Source: Euleptes europaea (taxonomy: Eukaryota; Chordata; Lepidosauria; Squamata; Sphaerodactylidae). Taken from it: a stretch of DNA of 64,000 nucleotides. A model generated the notes under the pieces. The model was given only the letters and a program-made list of their open reading frames with translations. It did no database searches and was not told the origin of the DNA. The stretch lies in the NCBI RefSeq assembly GCF_029931775.1, contig NC_079312.1, positions 15,011,821 through 15,075,820 on the forward strand, in the 5' to 3' direction. Every line of letters begins with the position of its first letter. Positions within the stretch are counted from its first letter, which is position 1. A program made the translations under genes and the position numbers. Positions 10,014-21,169 of this stretch are shown here, piece after piece.

Positions 10014-10432
10014 AAAAACCCTAAAACTAAAAGCCCATACATTTTACTAAGTAGTAATTGTTTTATTTATTATTTTTGAAAGCCAAAAATGCTAAGAGCG
10101 CTGGATGTAAATATCTTATTTCATGTTTGTTAAACTGAAAGTCATTTTAAGCAAATTTGTAGGGTTGAAATGCAGATAGTAAAGCGAGAAAAATTACATT
10201 CAGGTGCATGAGAGGGAGGGGTATTTAATATTAGAGTGCCAGTGTGGTGTAGTGGTTCAAGCTTTACTATCTGCATTTCAACCCTACAAATTTGCTTAAA
10301 ATGACTTTCAGTTTAACAAACATGAAATAAGGTATTTACATCCGGTGCTCTTAGCATTTTTGGCTTTCAGAAATAATAAATAAAACAATTATTACTTAGT
10401 AAAAGGTATGGGCTTTTAGTTTTAGGGTTTTT
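10014..10432. repeat. Large fold-back: 172-bp inverted arms around a 75-bp loop
   Basis: Bases 10014-10185 are the inverted complement of 10261-10432 with about six differences in 172. The roughly 70 bases of each arm next to the loop are identical. The loop (10186-10260) carries a Sauria SINE head fragment (AGTGTGGTGTAGTGGTTCAA) right against the right arm. No coding capacity. It could be a fold-back element or an inverted duplication made during repair. Confidence 0.9.
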
Positions 10433-10435
10433 GAG

Positions 10436-10540
10436 CCTGTGGTCACCTTTGGAATGGGGGGGGGGGCGAGCACCAGTTTAAAATGGCTGCCATTTGAGCC
10501 GGAGCCAAACCTAAAATGGCTGCTGCGAGAGGTAGAGCCA
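10436..10540 (+). repeat. Fragment of the AAAATGGCTGCC repeat family (hAT-like)
   Basis: Two AAAATGGCTGCC-type motifs separated by GGAGCCAAACC, as in the left part of the element at 60718-61578. A G-run at 10455-10465 lies inside. Truncated copy. Confidence 0.55.
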
Positions 10541-10761
10541 ACTGGAATATGTCCTTCCTCACACCTCCTGGGAAAGAAGGAAAATCTGAAGGGGGAAGGA
10601 AACCACACACAGTCTAAGGGAGGCTCTGGTACTTACCAGTCCTCCTGATCCTCCAGCGGACTTTCATTTGAATGAAGGCAGCCAATTACATGCCCTGCGT
10701 TACAATGGCCCCACCACTGTCTGAAAGGTTCAGCGGGCACCAAGGAACCATGTCGGGGAGG

Positions 10762-10910
10762 CCTGGGTTAAAGTATTGGACTAGGACCCAGGTTGAAATC
10801 CCCACTCTGCCATGGAAGCTTTCTGGGTGACCTTGGGTCAAACATGCTGTCAGCCTAACCTACCTTACAGGGTTGTTGAGGGGATAAAATAGTGGAGGGG
10901 AGCTCCCAAA
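10762..10910 (+). repeat. tRNA-derived SINE, second type (CCATGGAAGCTT family)
   Basis: Contains TTGAAATCCCCACTCTGCC (B-box region), GGAAGCTTTCTGGGTGACCTTG and a GGGTTGTTGAGGGGATAAAAT tail. Similar pieces occur at 22165-22375 (minus) and 28983-29330. Confidence 0.6.
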
Positions 10911-11228
10911 CATGCTTTTCCTCCTCTTTAATAGCCAGCATGCAAGACCCTCAGTTTAAATCAGGGCTACCACCACCGTCCTCCCACCCCAAAACAGACC
11001 TATAGAACTGCTACGTGTCCCGTTGTTGGGGCAAACATGGTTCTTGCATCAGCTTTTCTCCCCCAACCCCCAAATATCTCCTCTCTTCATACCGCAGCAC
11101 TGAACCAAATCAGGGCCCCATGCACCAGCTATATTCAAGAGGAAAACTGGTTTAGGAGATCCATACATATATGTCACATGTTTTTTCTGGCCCTGAGTCC
11201 AACATTTGACCTGCTACCTCATTATGGT

Positions 11229-11586
11229 TGTTGTGTGTTAAGCGCCGTCAAGTCGCTTCTGACTTACAGTGACCCAATGAATCAATAGCCTCCAGTGTGT
11301 CCTACCATTAACAACCTTGCTCGGATCTTGCAAACTAAGGGCCGTGGCTTCCTCTGTTGAGTCAATCCATCTTGTGTTGGGTCTTCCTCGTTTTCCTCTG
11401 ACTTCCACTTTTCCTAGCATTGTTGTCTTTTCCCGTGAGTCTTCTCGTGATGTGATCAAAGTATGACAGCCTAAGATTAGCCATTTTAGCTTCAAGGGAG
11501 AAATCAGGCTTGATTTGATCTGGAACCCACTTATTTGTCTTTTGGCAGTCCAAGGTATCCGAAAAACTCTCCCTCAACACCACATT
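11229..11586 (-). mobile_element. Bov-B (RTE) LINE 3' end, decayed
   Basis: On the minus strand the translation resembles the end of RTE ORF2 (EAKMANLRLSYFDHITRR, GRPNTRWIDS) and finishes with the GTCAGAAGCGACTTGACGGC tail. Compare the better copy at 57497-58112. Frames shift within it, so it is a dead fragment. Confidence 0.85.
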
Positions 11587-11871
11587 TCAAATTAATCAAT
11601 TTTTTTCTTTATTAATGGAAATGATTAGGATCTGCAAGAATCATTTTTTCTGCTTGGTGTTATACCTGGACCAAATATCTTGAGTAAGCAAAGTCAGAGT
11701 GAATTGTAGCTCTGTGGTGTGTATATCCACATCCAGGAATGCGACCTTGCTTACTAATCTATTCCATTAATGAAGGGGGGTTATCTAGATAATAAATTTT
11801 CCCTACTTCTTGGGCGTGTGTGTTTTGGAGCTTGGTCAGAAATGCTGTATTTTGTTTTTTAAACTGTGTGT

Positions 11872-12078
11872 GTGTGTTAAGTGCCATCAAGTCGCTTCCG
11901 ACTCATGGCAACCCTATGAATGAAAGTCCTCCAAAATGTCCTATCTTTGACAGCCTTGCTCAGATCTTGCAAATTGAAGGCTGTGGCTTCCTTTATTGAG
12001 TCAATCCATCTCTTGTTGGGTCTTCCTCTTTTCCTGCTGCCCTCAACTTTTCCTAGCATGACTGTCTTTTCCAGTGAC
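11872..12078 (-). mobile_element. Bov-B LINE 3' terminal fragment
   Basis: The minus strand encodes MLGKVEGSRKRGRPNKRW and the AMSRKRLDGT terminus, then the usual tail with a TG/CA run. It is nearly identical in protein sequence to the last third of the copy at 57497-58112, so probably of a similar, fairly recent age. Confidence 0.88.
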
Positions 12079-12424
12079 TAGTTTTTAAACTAGTTTACTT
12101 TATAGTGTACATTTTAACAACTTCTACGACTGAGGAAGCCCTCTTGGCAGAAACACATTTGGTTTTAATGGAAATCCCCCCCATTTGTAGTATATCTCTT
12201 TTGTTAATTTATCACATGTAACCCTTAAGTATTCATTCTGTCAACCTTTTTTGTCAATCTTTTTTGGTTACCTGATCTTTCCTGGTTGAAGTTTTTCTTC
12301 CCCTTTCTGTTTTGTTATGCAAATAAGGGAAACCATGCCATTGTCCTCTAGTTTTAGGCCGGTCATAAAATTGCTTTCTCTTTGGTACAGAATTTGGATT
12401 CCCTGTATGCAGAAGTGTACTTAT

Positions 12425-12690
12425 TTAGATATTTATATTTCACTTTTCTCCCCAGTGGGGACCCAAAACCTTCTCCCTTCCTCCATTTTATCCGACCTTT
12501 CCGCCAAGAATCTCAGGCTGACATATACAGGTCTTCCTTCCACTTTTTTATCATCTCAATCACCCAGTGTAATAGGTAAGGCTGAGAGCGTAACTAATCC
12601 ATGGTCCTACAAGTAAGCATCCTTGTTAGGGTGGGGATTCAAACCTGGCTGGCTTGGATCCTAATCCGAAACTCTGGTCAATACGCCTAC
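12425..12690 (-). repeat. Old tRNA-SINE-like repeat
   Basis: On plus it reads from TTTCTCCCCAGTGGGGACCC to GGGATTCAAACCTGGCTGG, the reversed order of a SINE tail and B box, as in 22165-22375. Diverged. Confidence 0.45.
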
Positions 12691-12805
12691 ATGTTTGTTT
12701 AGCTGAGAATAAACTCAGCCGTGACCATAATAATATAAAAGGGGTTCATTTCGCGTGAGGTCTGTCTCTCCTCCGCATAAGATTAACTTTCTGTTTCCTG
12801 CCCAG

Positions 12806-13531
12806 GAGTTACAGCTAGAACCCAAAATGGAGGACCAGGAGCCTGCTGGACCTGAATCGCAGGAAAATTCGGAGGCAGGACCGAGGGACCTCCGTGTCAT
12901 CCAAATCGGAGCAACCGGGGAGTTGCTGGAAGGGGCGCCTCCGCCTCAGTTTAAACGGGAGCCGGAAGACCAGTGCTGGGAAAGTCAGCTGCAGGATTTC
13001 CTGAAGACGATGCAACCCCATCGACCGGGATGGAGGAACCCAACGCATTCCCCTCAGTACTCACCAGAAGAAGACACAAAATATTTCCAGGCCACGTTCA
13101 AGAGATCAGCAGATGGCAGCCCGTGGCCCCGAGCCGAGTGCATGGGCCGAGTGCTGCCAGGCCTCAGCAAAGGGGATGGTGAGGCCTACGAAAGCGGCCG
13201 GGAGCCATCCGTGAAAGTGAAGGAAGAGGTTCTGGACGACGACCCGGGCAGCTCGGAGCTACGCCGCCAGCGCTTCAGACTTTTCTGTTACGAGGAAGCC
13301 GAGGGCCCCCGAGAGGTTTGCAACAAGCTCTGGGAACTTTGCCACCAGTGGCTGAGGCCGGAGACGTACACCAAGGAGCAGATCCTGGAGTTTCTGATCC
13401 TGGAGCAGTTCCTGACTGTCCTGCCCCAGGAAATGCAGAGCTGGGTCAGGGGCCACGACCCCGAGACCTGCACTCGGGCCGTCGCCCTGGCAGAGAGTTT
13501 CTTGCAAGAATCGGAGGAACCGGAACAAAAG
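12806..13531 (+). CDS. SCAN-ZNF exon A (acidic region and SCAN domain)
   Basis: The acceptor TTTCCTGCCCAG ends at 12805; the 21-base leader is followed by ATG 12827 in context AAAATGG. The exon ends at AAG 13529-13531 before GTGAGATCC, in phase 0. It encodes residues 1-235, including the whole SCAN domain. Confidence 0.9.
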
Positions 13532-16500
13532 GTGAGATCCTGGAATGGGGGGTAGAGGAAGAGACGACATAGATTTTTTTTTAAGCACCAAAGAACCTAA
13601 TTTCAGAATAAGTTGGAAAGCACTATAAAAGCCCTGTATTATCTCCCAAAACTTTACTGATTATTTATTTATGCTATTTATTGGCTGTCTCTCTAACTGC
13701 AACTCAAGACAGATTACACAGTGTAAATTAATATGATCAAAAGGATGGGACATCCAATAAACAATGCAATAGGATTTGGACTGCAGAAATCTGAAACAAA
13801 GCAGCAATTGACAAAAACCTAACATCTCTAATGGGATGATGCCTGTTTAAGATCTCTATAAAATTCTTTGGGTCTTTTTAGCAGTCTCTGGAGTATCTAA
13901 TTTCATTACATTGGACGGATATGTTATCAGATTATTATTGCAGATATGTTTCTGACAGGAAAACAAGCTGAGCACAGTTTTAATGAGCTGTTTATTGATT
14001 GTGCATTCTAATTTCCAGATTGCCCTGTGGATGTTAAAATGTATGAAGAGTTTTGAAAGATCCCTGTAATTTTATTTTAAGCATTAGATTTGGACAAGTG
14101 GGGGCCTGCAAAACCTGTGGGGGGGTGTCCAATTTCCCCCCCATTGCTGAAACTGCCGAGGCCACTCCCCCAGTCCTGATCTCAGCCAGCACATGAAGCT
14201 GCCTTATACTGAATCAGACCCTTGGTCCATCAAAGTCAGTATTGTCTACTCAGACCCATAGCGGCTCTCCAGGGTCTCAGGCAGGGGTCTTTCACATCAC
14301 CTACTTGCCTAGTCCCTTTAACTGGAGATGCTGGGGATTGAACCTGGGGCCTTCTGCATGTGAAGCAGATGCTCTACCACTGAGCCACGGCCCGTCCCCA
14401 CTCTGGGCTCTCCAGCCAAGGCAGCCACCCCTCCCCAAAGTCCCAATCTCCAGGTGGCTACCAGCGTCCCCTGCCAGATAGGCCGGGCCTGGAGTGGCAG
14501 CTGATATCCTCGCTGGTCCGGAGCAGCTGCCACTGGGCCGGCGGCTGTCGGAGGCAGCCACTAACGGTAGGTGCATTCTCTGTGCATGTGCTGAGAACTC
14601 TTCATTTAGTTTTGAGGGAATTTAAGCCCCCCCCCCCCATTTATTTATTTTTAAACTTTTTGGATTTTTCTGCATACCCAGGGAGTCCCGTGAGTGCAGA
14701 AAAACCTTTTGGGGGAAGTGTGCCCCCCTATCTATGGACTTAAGTATCCGCAGGCAGAGGGCACACGGGAACAGATATATAGATTTAGTGGAAGGATCAA
14801 TTTTCTATTACAAAGCTACTAATACTCAGTTCACCCCTGGTGAAGGCGTTGGCACTGAAACACATATGGGCTTGAATCCGACCATGTGCAGGTGGAAACA
14901 TAAACTGACAGTGCAGGTCCATTTGCCCAACCCCTAATGCTTTTCTTTCTGTGTATAAGATTTCCTTGAAATTGGTTGTGCGAGATCTTGCATGAGCAGA
15001 AACATAAGTGGGGATACAATGAGCTTGGCTTAGCTCGAGCGGCTACCCTGGTCTTTTTCTTGTTTCCACTTGCACAAGAGCCGTAGAGCAAGTGGAATTT
15101 TTGTGCTGGATCCAACCACTGGCCACCTGTTTAAAATGTGTATTTATTGATGGTTTTATGCTTGTTATGATATTCTGAGTTATTTTTATTTGCGTGTGTC
15201 TGTATTGACTCAATAAAGGAAGCCAAAGCCTTCAGTTTGCAAGACCTGAGCAAGGCTGTTAACAATAGGTTGTTTTGGAGGTCATTAATTCACAAGATTG
15301 CCATAAGCTGGAAGCAACTTAATGGCACATAACACATATATGATAGCGAGCGAGACAGACAGGCAGACAGACAGACAGAGACACACACATAAAATTATTT
15401 TATTGGGTTTTAGACACCTTTAAAAGGTTTGGGTTTTTTTTCTATTTTTAGGGTTGGTTGTAGATTTCAGTTCCCCCTTTTTTTACATCACCACTGTTGG
15501 AGACAGATCCAAAACATCACTATGTAATGAGAGCTAAGGGGGAGGTGAATCCTCCATGCACAGAAGCAGGGTCCCAGAGTATTACATTGAATCTGTCATA
15601 GAGGAAAGGTCCCTTGGTCCAATCCAGCAGGGCTCTTGTTGTTTTTCCACTTGTGAGATACCACAAGTTTTGCCTGCCTCAGTTCAGTGGGGCTGCTGTT
15701 TGGGTCAGGGGACAGGCCTTTGGCCCCAGGGGAGGGTGGTCACTGGACTTGTTTACATCTAATCCCTCTGGATTTATGAGTCTCTGACTAATCTGCCTTC
15801 CTACGTAGGTTGCAGGAGGCTTGGAGAAAGCATTTAGTTCCCCCAAGTCGGATCCTTCCTCACCAGAGGTCCTGAAAATGCAGCTGCCCATGGATGAGAA
15901 ACAAGAGGCTGACTGGGAAGCCACTTTGTCTGGTAAGCATTTTCCCCAGAGGTTTCTGAGCTGGTTTCATTGACATTTCTGATTCAAGCCTGGTCTATCC
16001 ATGTAGCTGATTGAGGTGGTTGTCCTGTCTGTCCATCTTTCTGTCTTTCTTTTGTTCTTTTGCTCTTTCGTTCTTAATCATATGGTACCTAAAGCCCTGT
16101 TGTCAAGTGTTGTTGCCACTTTTGATTTGGGGGAGGGTGTGTGTTTAGTCCTGATGTCAGTATCAATTCTTCCTTTGTATAGTTTTATTTTCTTGTTTTT
16201 CTTGAGTTGTTTCCATAAGCCTGGTTCCCAGTGGTGAGATAAGCATTTTCTAAAACAAATACGTAAAGAAAAATATTGTTTTCTGGTTTTGTTCCCTGTA
16301 GGCAATGAGCAAACGCCAGATGATGAAGAGGAGACTTTTGAGGGGGACCGACCTGAGCAAGTGGGTGTTGGGGGAGGCTCGCTGGAAAGGCCCAAAGGGA
16401 AATGTTTCCAGGGTCCAGAGGCAGAAGAGAGAGTCGGAAGTCATCAGGGACCAGAAAATCCCCAGGAAAACTCTCCTGGGAAGGCACCGAAACTTTGTGA

Positions 16501-17560
16501 GGAACCCGATAGGGGTTTACCAGAAAGCACCCTCCAGGAGGGAATCCGCAAGTGTCCCAATTCAGGGGAAAGCCCCTGTCAGCGTTTCGGCTCCAGGGAA
16601 ACTCATGTAAGTGATAAACCCCACAAATGCTCCTTTTGTGAAGCAAGCTTCTATGAGAGAACCCACTTGGTCATTCATGAGCGAATCCACACCGGAGAGA
16701 AACCATATAAATGCTCTGTGTGCGAGACATGGTTTTCTCACCCCTCGGAGCTGCTGAGGCATGAGGAGACCCACATGCCCGAGAAGCCCCACAAATGCGG
16801 CGTCTGCGGCAAAAGCTTCAACCAGAAAGCCTCTCTGATCACCCACGAGCGAACCCACACAGGGGAAAAACCATACGAGTGCTCCGAGTGTGGGAAGAGC
16901 TTCAGCACAAGCTCCCAGCTCATAACACATAAGCGAGTCCACACGGGCGAGAAGCCGTACAGTTGCTCCTACTGCGGCAAAAACTTCAACCAGAAAGCAT
17001 CCCTAATCACCCACAAGAGAACCCACACGGGGGAGAAGCCGTACGAATGTACACTGTGTGGGAAAAGCTTCAGCGCTTGCTCTCAGATCATAAACCACAT
17101 CAGGGTCCACACGGGAGAGAAGCCATACGAGTGCTTAGAGTGCGGGAAGCGTTTCGGGAGCAGCTCCCACCTGACCGACCACAAAAGAACACATACAGGG
17201 GAAAAGCCGTACAAGTGTCCCGACTGCGGGAAGAACTTCAGCCGAAGTTCCAACCTGACAGCGCACAGCAGGATCCACACAGGAGAAAAGCCATATATAT
17301 GCTCAGGTTGTGGCAAAAGCTTCAGGCAGAAGGCGTCCCTCATTACCCACAAAAGAACCCACACAGGAGAGAAACCCTTTGAGTGCTCCGAGTGTGGGAA
17401 AAGCTTCATTTCGAGCTCTCGCCTCGTAAGCCATAAAAGGGTGCACACAGGAGAGAAACCGTATGAGTGCTTAGAGTGTGGGAAATGTTTCATTTCCAGC
17501 TCCCACCTTCTAAGCCATAAGAGAGTGCACACGGGAGAGGAGCCGTATAAATGCTCGTAA
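12827..17560 (+). CDS. SCAN domain C2H2 zinc-finger protein, 695 aa, three coding exons
   Basis: Likely nuclear DNA-binding transcription regulator. Coding exons join as 12827-13531, 15809-15932 and 16302-17560; donors and acceptors are GT/AG, phases are 0 then 1, and the total is 2088 bases (696 codons with stop). An acidic, Glu/Pro-rich N terminus (1-140, containing VKVKEE) precedes a SCAN dimerisation domain (about 142-229; [39 protein letters not shown]). A linker follows, and eleven complete C2H2 fingers from about residue 386, mostly joined by HTGEKPY linkers. No KRAB box is seen. A twelfth finger starts but stops after its first cysteine. ATG 12827 follows a splice acceptor at 12804-12805, so a 5' non-coding exon lies upstream. 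Ortholog not assigned. Confidence 0.92.
14190..14393 (-). repeat. tRNA-derived SINE, same type as 5911-6098
   Basis: Reads on plus from ACATGAAGCTGCCTTATAC to TGAGCCACGG. On the minus strand, the A box (GGCTCAGTGGTAGAGC) and the B box (GGTTCAATCCCC) are both well kept. It lies inside intron 1 of the zinc-finger gene, antisense to it. Confidence 0.8.
15206..15345 (+). mobile_element. Bov-B LINE 3' terminal fragment
   Basis: ATTGACTCAATAAAGGAAGCC to GCAACTTAATGGCACATAAC corresponds to the last 140 bases of the 57497-58112 copy, with many differences. 5'-truncated. Confidence 0.75.
15344..15392. repeat. Purine-rich GACA/CAGA microsatellite
   Basis: Imperfect GACAGACAGGCAGACAGACA run following the Bov-B tail, a typical tail-derived microsatellite. 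Confidence 0.75.
15809..15932 (+). CDS. SCAN-ZNF exon B (linker)
   Basis: Acceptor ACGTAG ends at 15808; donor GGTAAGCAT follows 15932. It is 124 bases long, enters in phase 0 and leaves one base of a Gly codon. It encodes a linker ([20 protein letters not shown]...), comparable in position to the short exon between SCAN and later exons in other SCAN genes. It has no KRAB signature. Confidence 0.82.
16302..17560 (+). CDS. SCAN-ZNF exon C (C2H2 finger array)
   Basis: The acceptor TTTTGTTCCCTGTAG ends at 16301, and the first two bases complete a Gly codon. An acidic spacer is followed by eleven C2H2 fingers (about residues 386-690). Fingers 3, 5 and 9 share the helix segment QKASLITH, and 7 and 11 share SSSHL, so the array grew by finger duplication. 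The linker between fingers 2 and 3 is the unusual HMPEKPH. The stop TAA (17558-17560) cuts a twelfth finger. Confidence 0.93.
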
Positions 17561-17728
17561 ATGCGGGAGATCCTTCTGATAATTGCGCTGCCCTTCAGAT
17601 AACGGGCCGGTTCACACATAACTCCGGCCAGGAATCCTGTATACCAGGGATGACTAACTTCTAGAATCCTGGGGGCTGCTCATTTCTCCAGACAGTATCC
17701 TGGGAAGGATAAGAATGATCAGCCCCAT

Positions 17729-17734
17729 AATAAA
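17729..17734 (+). promoter_or_regulatory. Candidate polyadenylation signal of the SCAN-ZNF gene
   Basis: AATAAA 169 bases past the stop codon, the first such hexamer downstream. Use is inferred. Confidence 0.5.
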
Positions 17735-19319
17735 GTTGGCACTTTTTTGCAGTAAGGGCTTCATGGTAAAGGCTCACGGACATAGTCTAACCTACAGATA
17801 TGTGCATCTACATGTTATATGCCAGACCCTGAAGAGAGATGTAACATTAAAAGCTTGGATTCTCTCTGTCTTACCATTTAAAAACAGCTTTGATAGGGCC
17901 AGGTAGATTTCTTCTGGTGGCAGCCCCATCCTGGCTTGGCAGTTGCCCACATATGCTCAACATGGGTTGAGGTGTAACCCTGACCTTTGTGATTCATTTT
18001 TCCTTACCGCAAAAGGTGAGAGAATATGCATGTGCGCACAGAACACCAGCGCCACCTATGCATCAAATGCATAGTGCAAGGTGCACGAACTGGGCTAGAC
18101 AGACCAATGGTGTGACTTGGCAGAAGGCAGATTCATGTGTTCATGATGTGCTTACCGCGTGTACGTGATTCCCCAGTCGGCAAATGTGTGAACCAGCCCT
18201 GAAGCACGAGAATCCCTGTATTTAGTACCCAAGGGAAGCTCAAAATTGAAAATGCATAGGCAGTTAGAAGGCAGGGTTGTCCAAACTGTGTGTGTTTAGG
18301 GACATTTCTCCACATTGATTTGTCTGCTGAAGAGCCCCTGAACAGCTGCCTCAAAAATGCATGTTGCAAGGAATTCTGGGATATTTTCTAGGGCACCCAA
18401 ATAGTTTGCTCATGGCGTCGGCTAGGCATGTCAGGCCTCCCTGAAGCCCTGTGTGTACCCTGGGTCACATGTGACAGGCAGCAGAAATAATACTGAGGAG
18501 AGTAGAATCAGGGTTGCCAACTGGCCTGGAGAAAAATGTCCTGACCCTTTAATAATTTGTGCAAATGGGTAGCTAAAGCACTTCAGGGCATGGAGGTAAA
18601 TAACATGACTTGGTAAACAATATCCAATATAGCCTCTATTAAATGGGACAGACGTTTTCCTCCAGGCAAAGCTAATAGGTTGCTCTGCTTTGAGTGCATT
18701 TTGAAATACTATTTTTTGTTAGGTTTGTTTTGTTAAACTCCTTGCAAATAGAAAACAGTGTGGCAAGCAAAGAGTACAGGAGTAGAAGCTTTTTCCCTGC
18801 TTTGTTAGTGTTCAGGGAGATTGTTTGTTTTGTTTATACAAAGGGGGGTATTCAAAGTTTTGTTTATACAAAGGGGGGTATTCAAAGTTGGAATTCAAAC
18901 ACACACACACACACATACAGTCTGAATTGGGGCAGTTTCTCAGCATCCTACCACCTCTCACCCTCCTGCCCTTGTGGACCAGGTCTTACAGTGCTTTCCT
19001 AAGGAGAGATACTTCAGTCTAAGCCCATTGAAATGAATGGGTTTAGACTGGAGTAACTCTCTTTAGGAATGCACTGTTAATTTATATCTGACATCCTTCC
19101 CCGTGGCTGCACACTTCAGGAGCTGTGGGAGATTTGTTAGCAGCTGGCTATCTGTTTTTCAGAAATAACATTCAGCTGTTCAATTAGTTAATTCAAAATT
19201 TACAGGAAGTGCCACTTGCTGTAAATTTTGAATTATCTGTATTTCAGAGCAGCTTCTCCGTCATAATACATCTTTTCTTCAAGGGGCCCCATAAATTCTG
19301 AGGAAACCCTAGGAATTCT
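17735..19319. other. Intergenic DNA downstream of the zinc-finger gene
   Basis: No gene seen. A 30-base unit (TTTTGTTTATACAAAGGGGG core) is tandemly doubled at about 18829-18890, followed by a CA run at 18899-18915. Confidence 0.5.
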
Positions 19320-20156
19320 TTGGTTCTTGTAGGTTATCCGGGTTGTGTAACCGTGGTCTTGGAATTTTCTTTCCTGACGTTTCGCCAGCAACTGTGGCAG
19401 GCATCTTCAGAGTAGATGCTACGATCAGCAAAAGACAAAAGGGACCCCCTCACCTCTGCAGGAGTATATCGTATACCTTGCAGCTGTGGAGAAGTTTACA
19501 TCGGGACCACAAAACGCAGCATACAAACAAGGATAAAAGAACATGAAAGATACTGCAGACTTGGCCAACCTGAGAAATCAGCAGTGGCTGAACATGGACT
19601 GACACAAACAGGACACAGGGTCTTATTCCAAGACACTGAAAACTGGACAATTCTACCAACTATTTTGTCAGATTGCACAGAGAAGCCATTGAAATTCATA
19701 AACATCAGCACAACTTTAACAGAAAAGAAGAGAGTTTAAGAATGAATAAGGCTTGGCTTCCTGTCCTTAAAAACCTCCAGACTAACAAAGACTGTAGTCA
19801 ACAATAGCCATGCAGATTAGCTTTGGACTTCACACATTAACAGATCACTTCAGGATACAATTGGTTCCATATTAACATACCACACCGTCATTAGCACATT
19901 ATCTTGATACTTACAGGACAATGACTAGCACATTACTTTTGCAGGACAATGACTCAGCTCAAACCCAACCACTTTCTGACTATATCTTCCTACACACTTG
20001 ACACTGAGAGACACTGTCCTTCAGTGTTACTCCTCTGAAGATGCCTGCCACAGTTGCTGGCGAAACGTCAGCAAAGAAAATTCCAAGACCACGGTTACAC
20101 AACCCGGATAACCTACAAGAACCAGTGAACTCTGACCGTGAAAGCCTTCGACAATA
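19320..20156 (+). mobile_element. Penelope-like element remnant with inverted arms and target duplication
   Basis: A 92-base left arm (19321-19412) is the inverted complement of 20033-20124 with one difference. Between them lies the C-terminal GIY-YIG endonuclease region and 3' sequence of a Penelope-like retroelement. The insert is flanked by CCTAGGAATTCT at 19308-19319 and 20157-20168, a 12-base target duplication, so the shortened, inverted-arm form is what was inserted. A second copy is at 33446-33957 on the minus strand. Confidence 0.9.
19416..19739 (+). pseudogene. GIY-YIG endonuclease domain of a Penelope-like element (C-terminal fragment)
   Basis: The translation has GVYRIPCSCGEVYIGTTKRS, with the GVY and YIG half-motifs 12 residues apart, then RIKEHERYC and AVAEHGLTQTGH, the catalytic Arg, Glu and His positions of GIY-YIG nucleases as found at the end of Penelope ORFs. 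The reverse transcriptase part is missing, so this is a 5'-truncated remnant of about 108 codons. The ATG is fortuitous. Confidence 0.85.
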
Positions 20157-20168
20157 CCTAGGAATTCT

Positions 20169-20960
20169 GTTCGAAAAAAGTAGTTATACAGAACTGAATG
20201 GAAGCATCTTTGGAAAACCTGGCGGACTATATGTTTGCAGGCTTAAGCAATGTTATTCAGAATAGTGGGAGAGCCTGTGTAGTTATATTCCCCTCTGTCT
20301 GCAGCGCTACAGGTTATTACAGACAGGCGATCCTGCACCAGGCTCGGATAACCCCTCCACCAATATTGTGAAGGCTGGCCTCATTCTTGGGCTCTGATTG
20401 GCCAAGTGCGTGCACCCGGCTCTTCTGCTCCTCCTTTTCAACCCAAACAGCCTCGGTATATTTGCAGGCTTCCTGAGAGGCCAGGATTTGCCTCCTCCAG
20501 GTAACAGCAGAAGTCCTACATTGCAGGCAGGAAGAAACCAAAGTGGTCTCCTTCCACACTTGCTCCTTTCCCAAACAGGCTAGCGTTCCAGGCTGGGTCA
20601 TCCTCTGGTCCCTTGCAAGGCCGGACGTGAGGTGCTTGCCTGGGCCAGGCCCAAACGGTTTCCGGTTGTTGCCCACAACTGAGGCGCTTTCCCGCCAGCC
20701 CACTGGTTCCCTAAAATTTAGGGAAGGGAGGGTACGTCTGCACTGCTAAGGCCTGGTTTGGTGAGAACACCGGAGAATGGGATGGTAGAACAGAAGGCAT
20801 CGCTTCAGAGTGCTGTGGGTGGATTGCCGTTTTGGAAAGCAAGCCTTTGTTTAAAAAGTCCCTCCAAATAGAAAACCAGCATTGCAATTGAGGAGTGGGG
20901 GGTAGAACTTACCCCCTTGCTAAGCCAGTTTTCTATTTGCGGGGACAGTTCCACCCTCAC
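20169..20960. other. Intergenic DNA without supported features
   Basis: Moderately GC-rich near 20340-20720. Overlapping frames on both strands lack family signatures. Nothing named. Confidence 0.4.
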
Positions 20961-21169
20961 CTAGGGTTGCCAACCTCCAGGTGGTGGCTGGATAGCTCCC
21001 GCTATTACAAGTGGTCTCCAGGCAACAGAGATCAGTTCCCCTGGAGAAAATGGTCGCTTTGGCAATTGGATTCTATGGCATTGAAGTCCCTCCCCTCTCC
21101 AAAACCCCGCCCTCAGGCTCCACCCCCAAAATATCCAGGTATTTCCCAGCCTGGAGCTGGCAACCCTAC
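20961..21169. mobile_element. hAT-like MITE, TAGGGTTGCC family, copy 1
   Basis: Ends TAGGGTTGCCAAC and CTGGCAACCCTA are inverted, about 209 bases apart. CCCTCACC stands on both sides (20953-20960 and 21170-21177), an 8-base target duplication typical of hAT elements. No frame; non-autonomous. At least five more copies lie in the window. Confidence 0.85.

Larger units (their letters stand above)
13532..15808 (+). other. Intron 1 of the SCAN-ZNF gene
   Basis: Begins GTGAG, ends ACGTAG. It contains a minus-strand tRNA SINE (14190-14393), a Bov-B tail (15206-15345) and a short tetranucleotide run (15344-15390). Nothing else could be supported. Confidence 0.75.

Noticed and set aside
15809-15932. 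KRAB box in the middle exon of the zinc-finger gene
   Set aside because: The translated exon lacks the conserved KRAB A core (such as VTFEDVAV or WxxLxxxQ); it is only a linker.
18829-18890. CRISPR-like or regulatory tandem array
   Set aside because: Only two contiguous copies of a 30-base unit without spacers, in a vertebrate genome; a simple tandem duplication.
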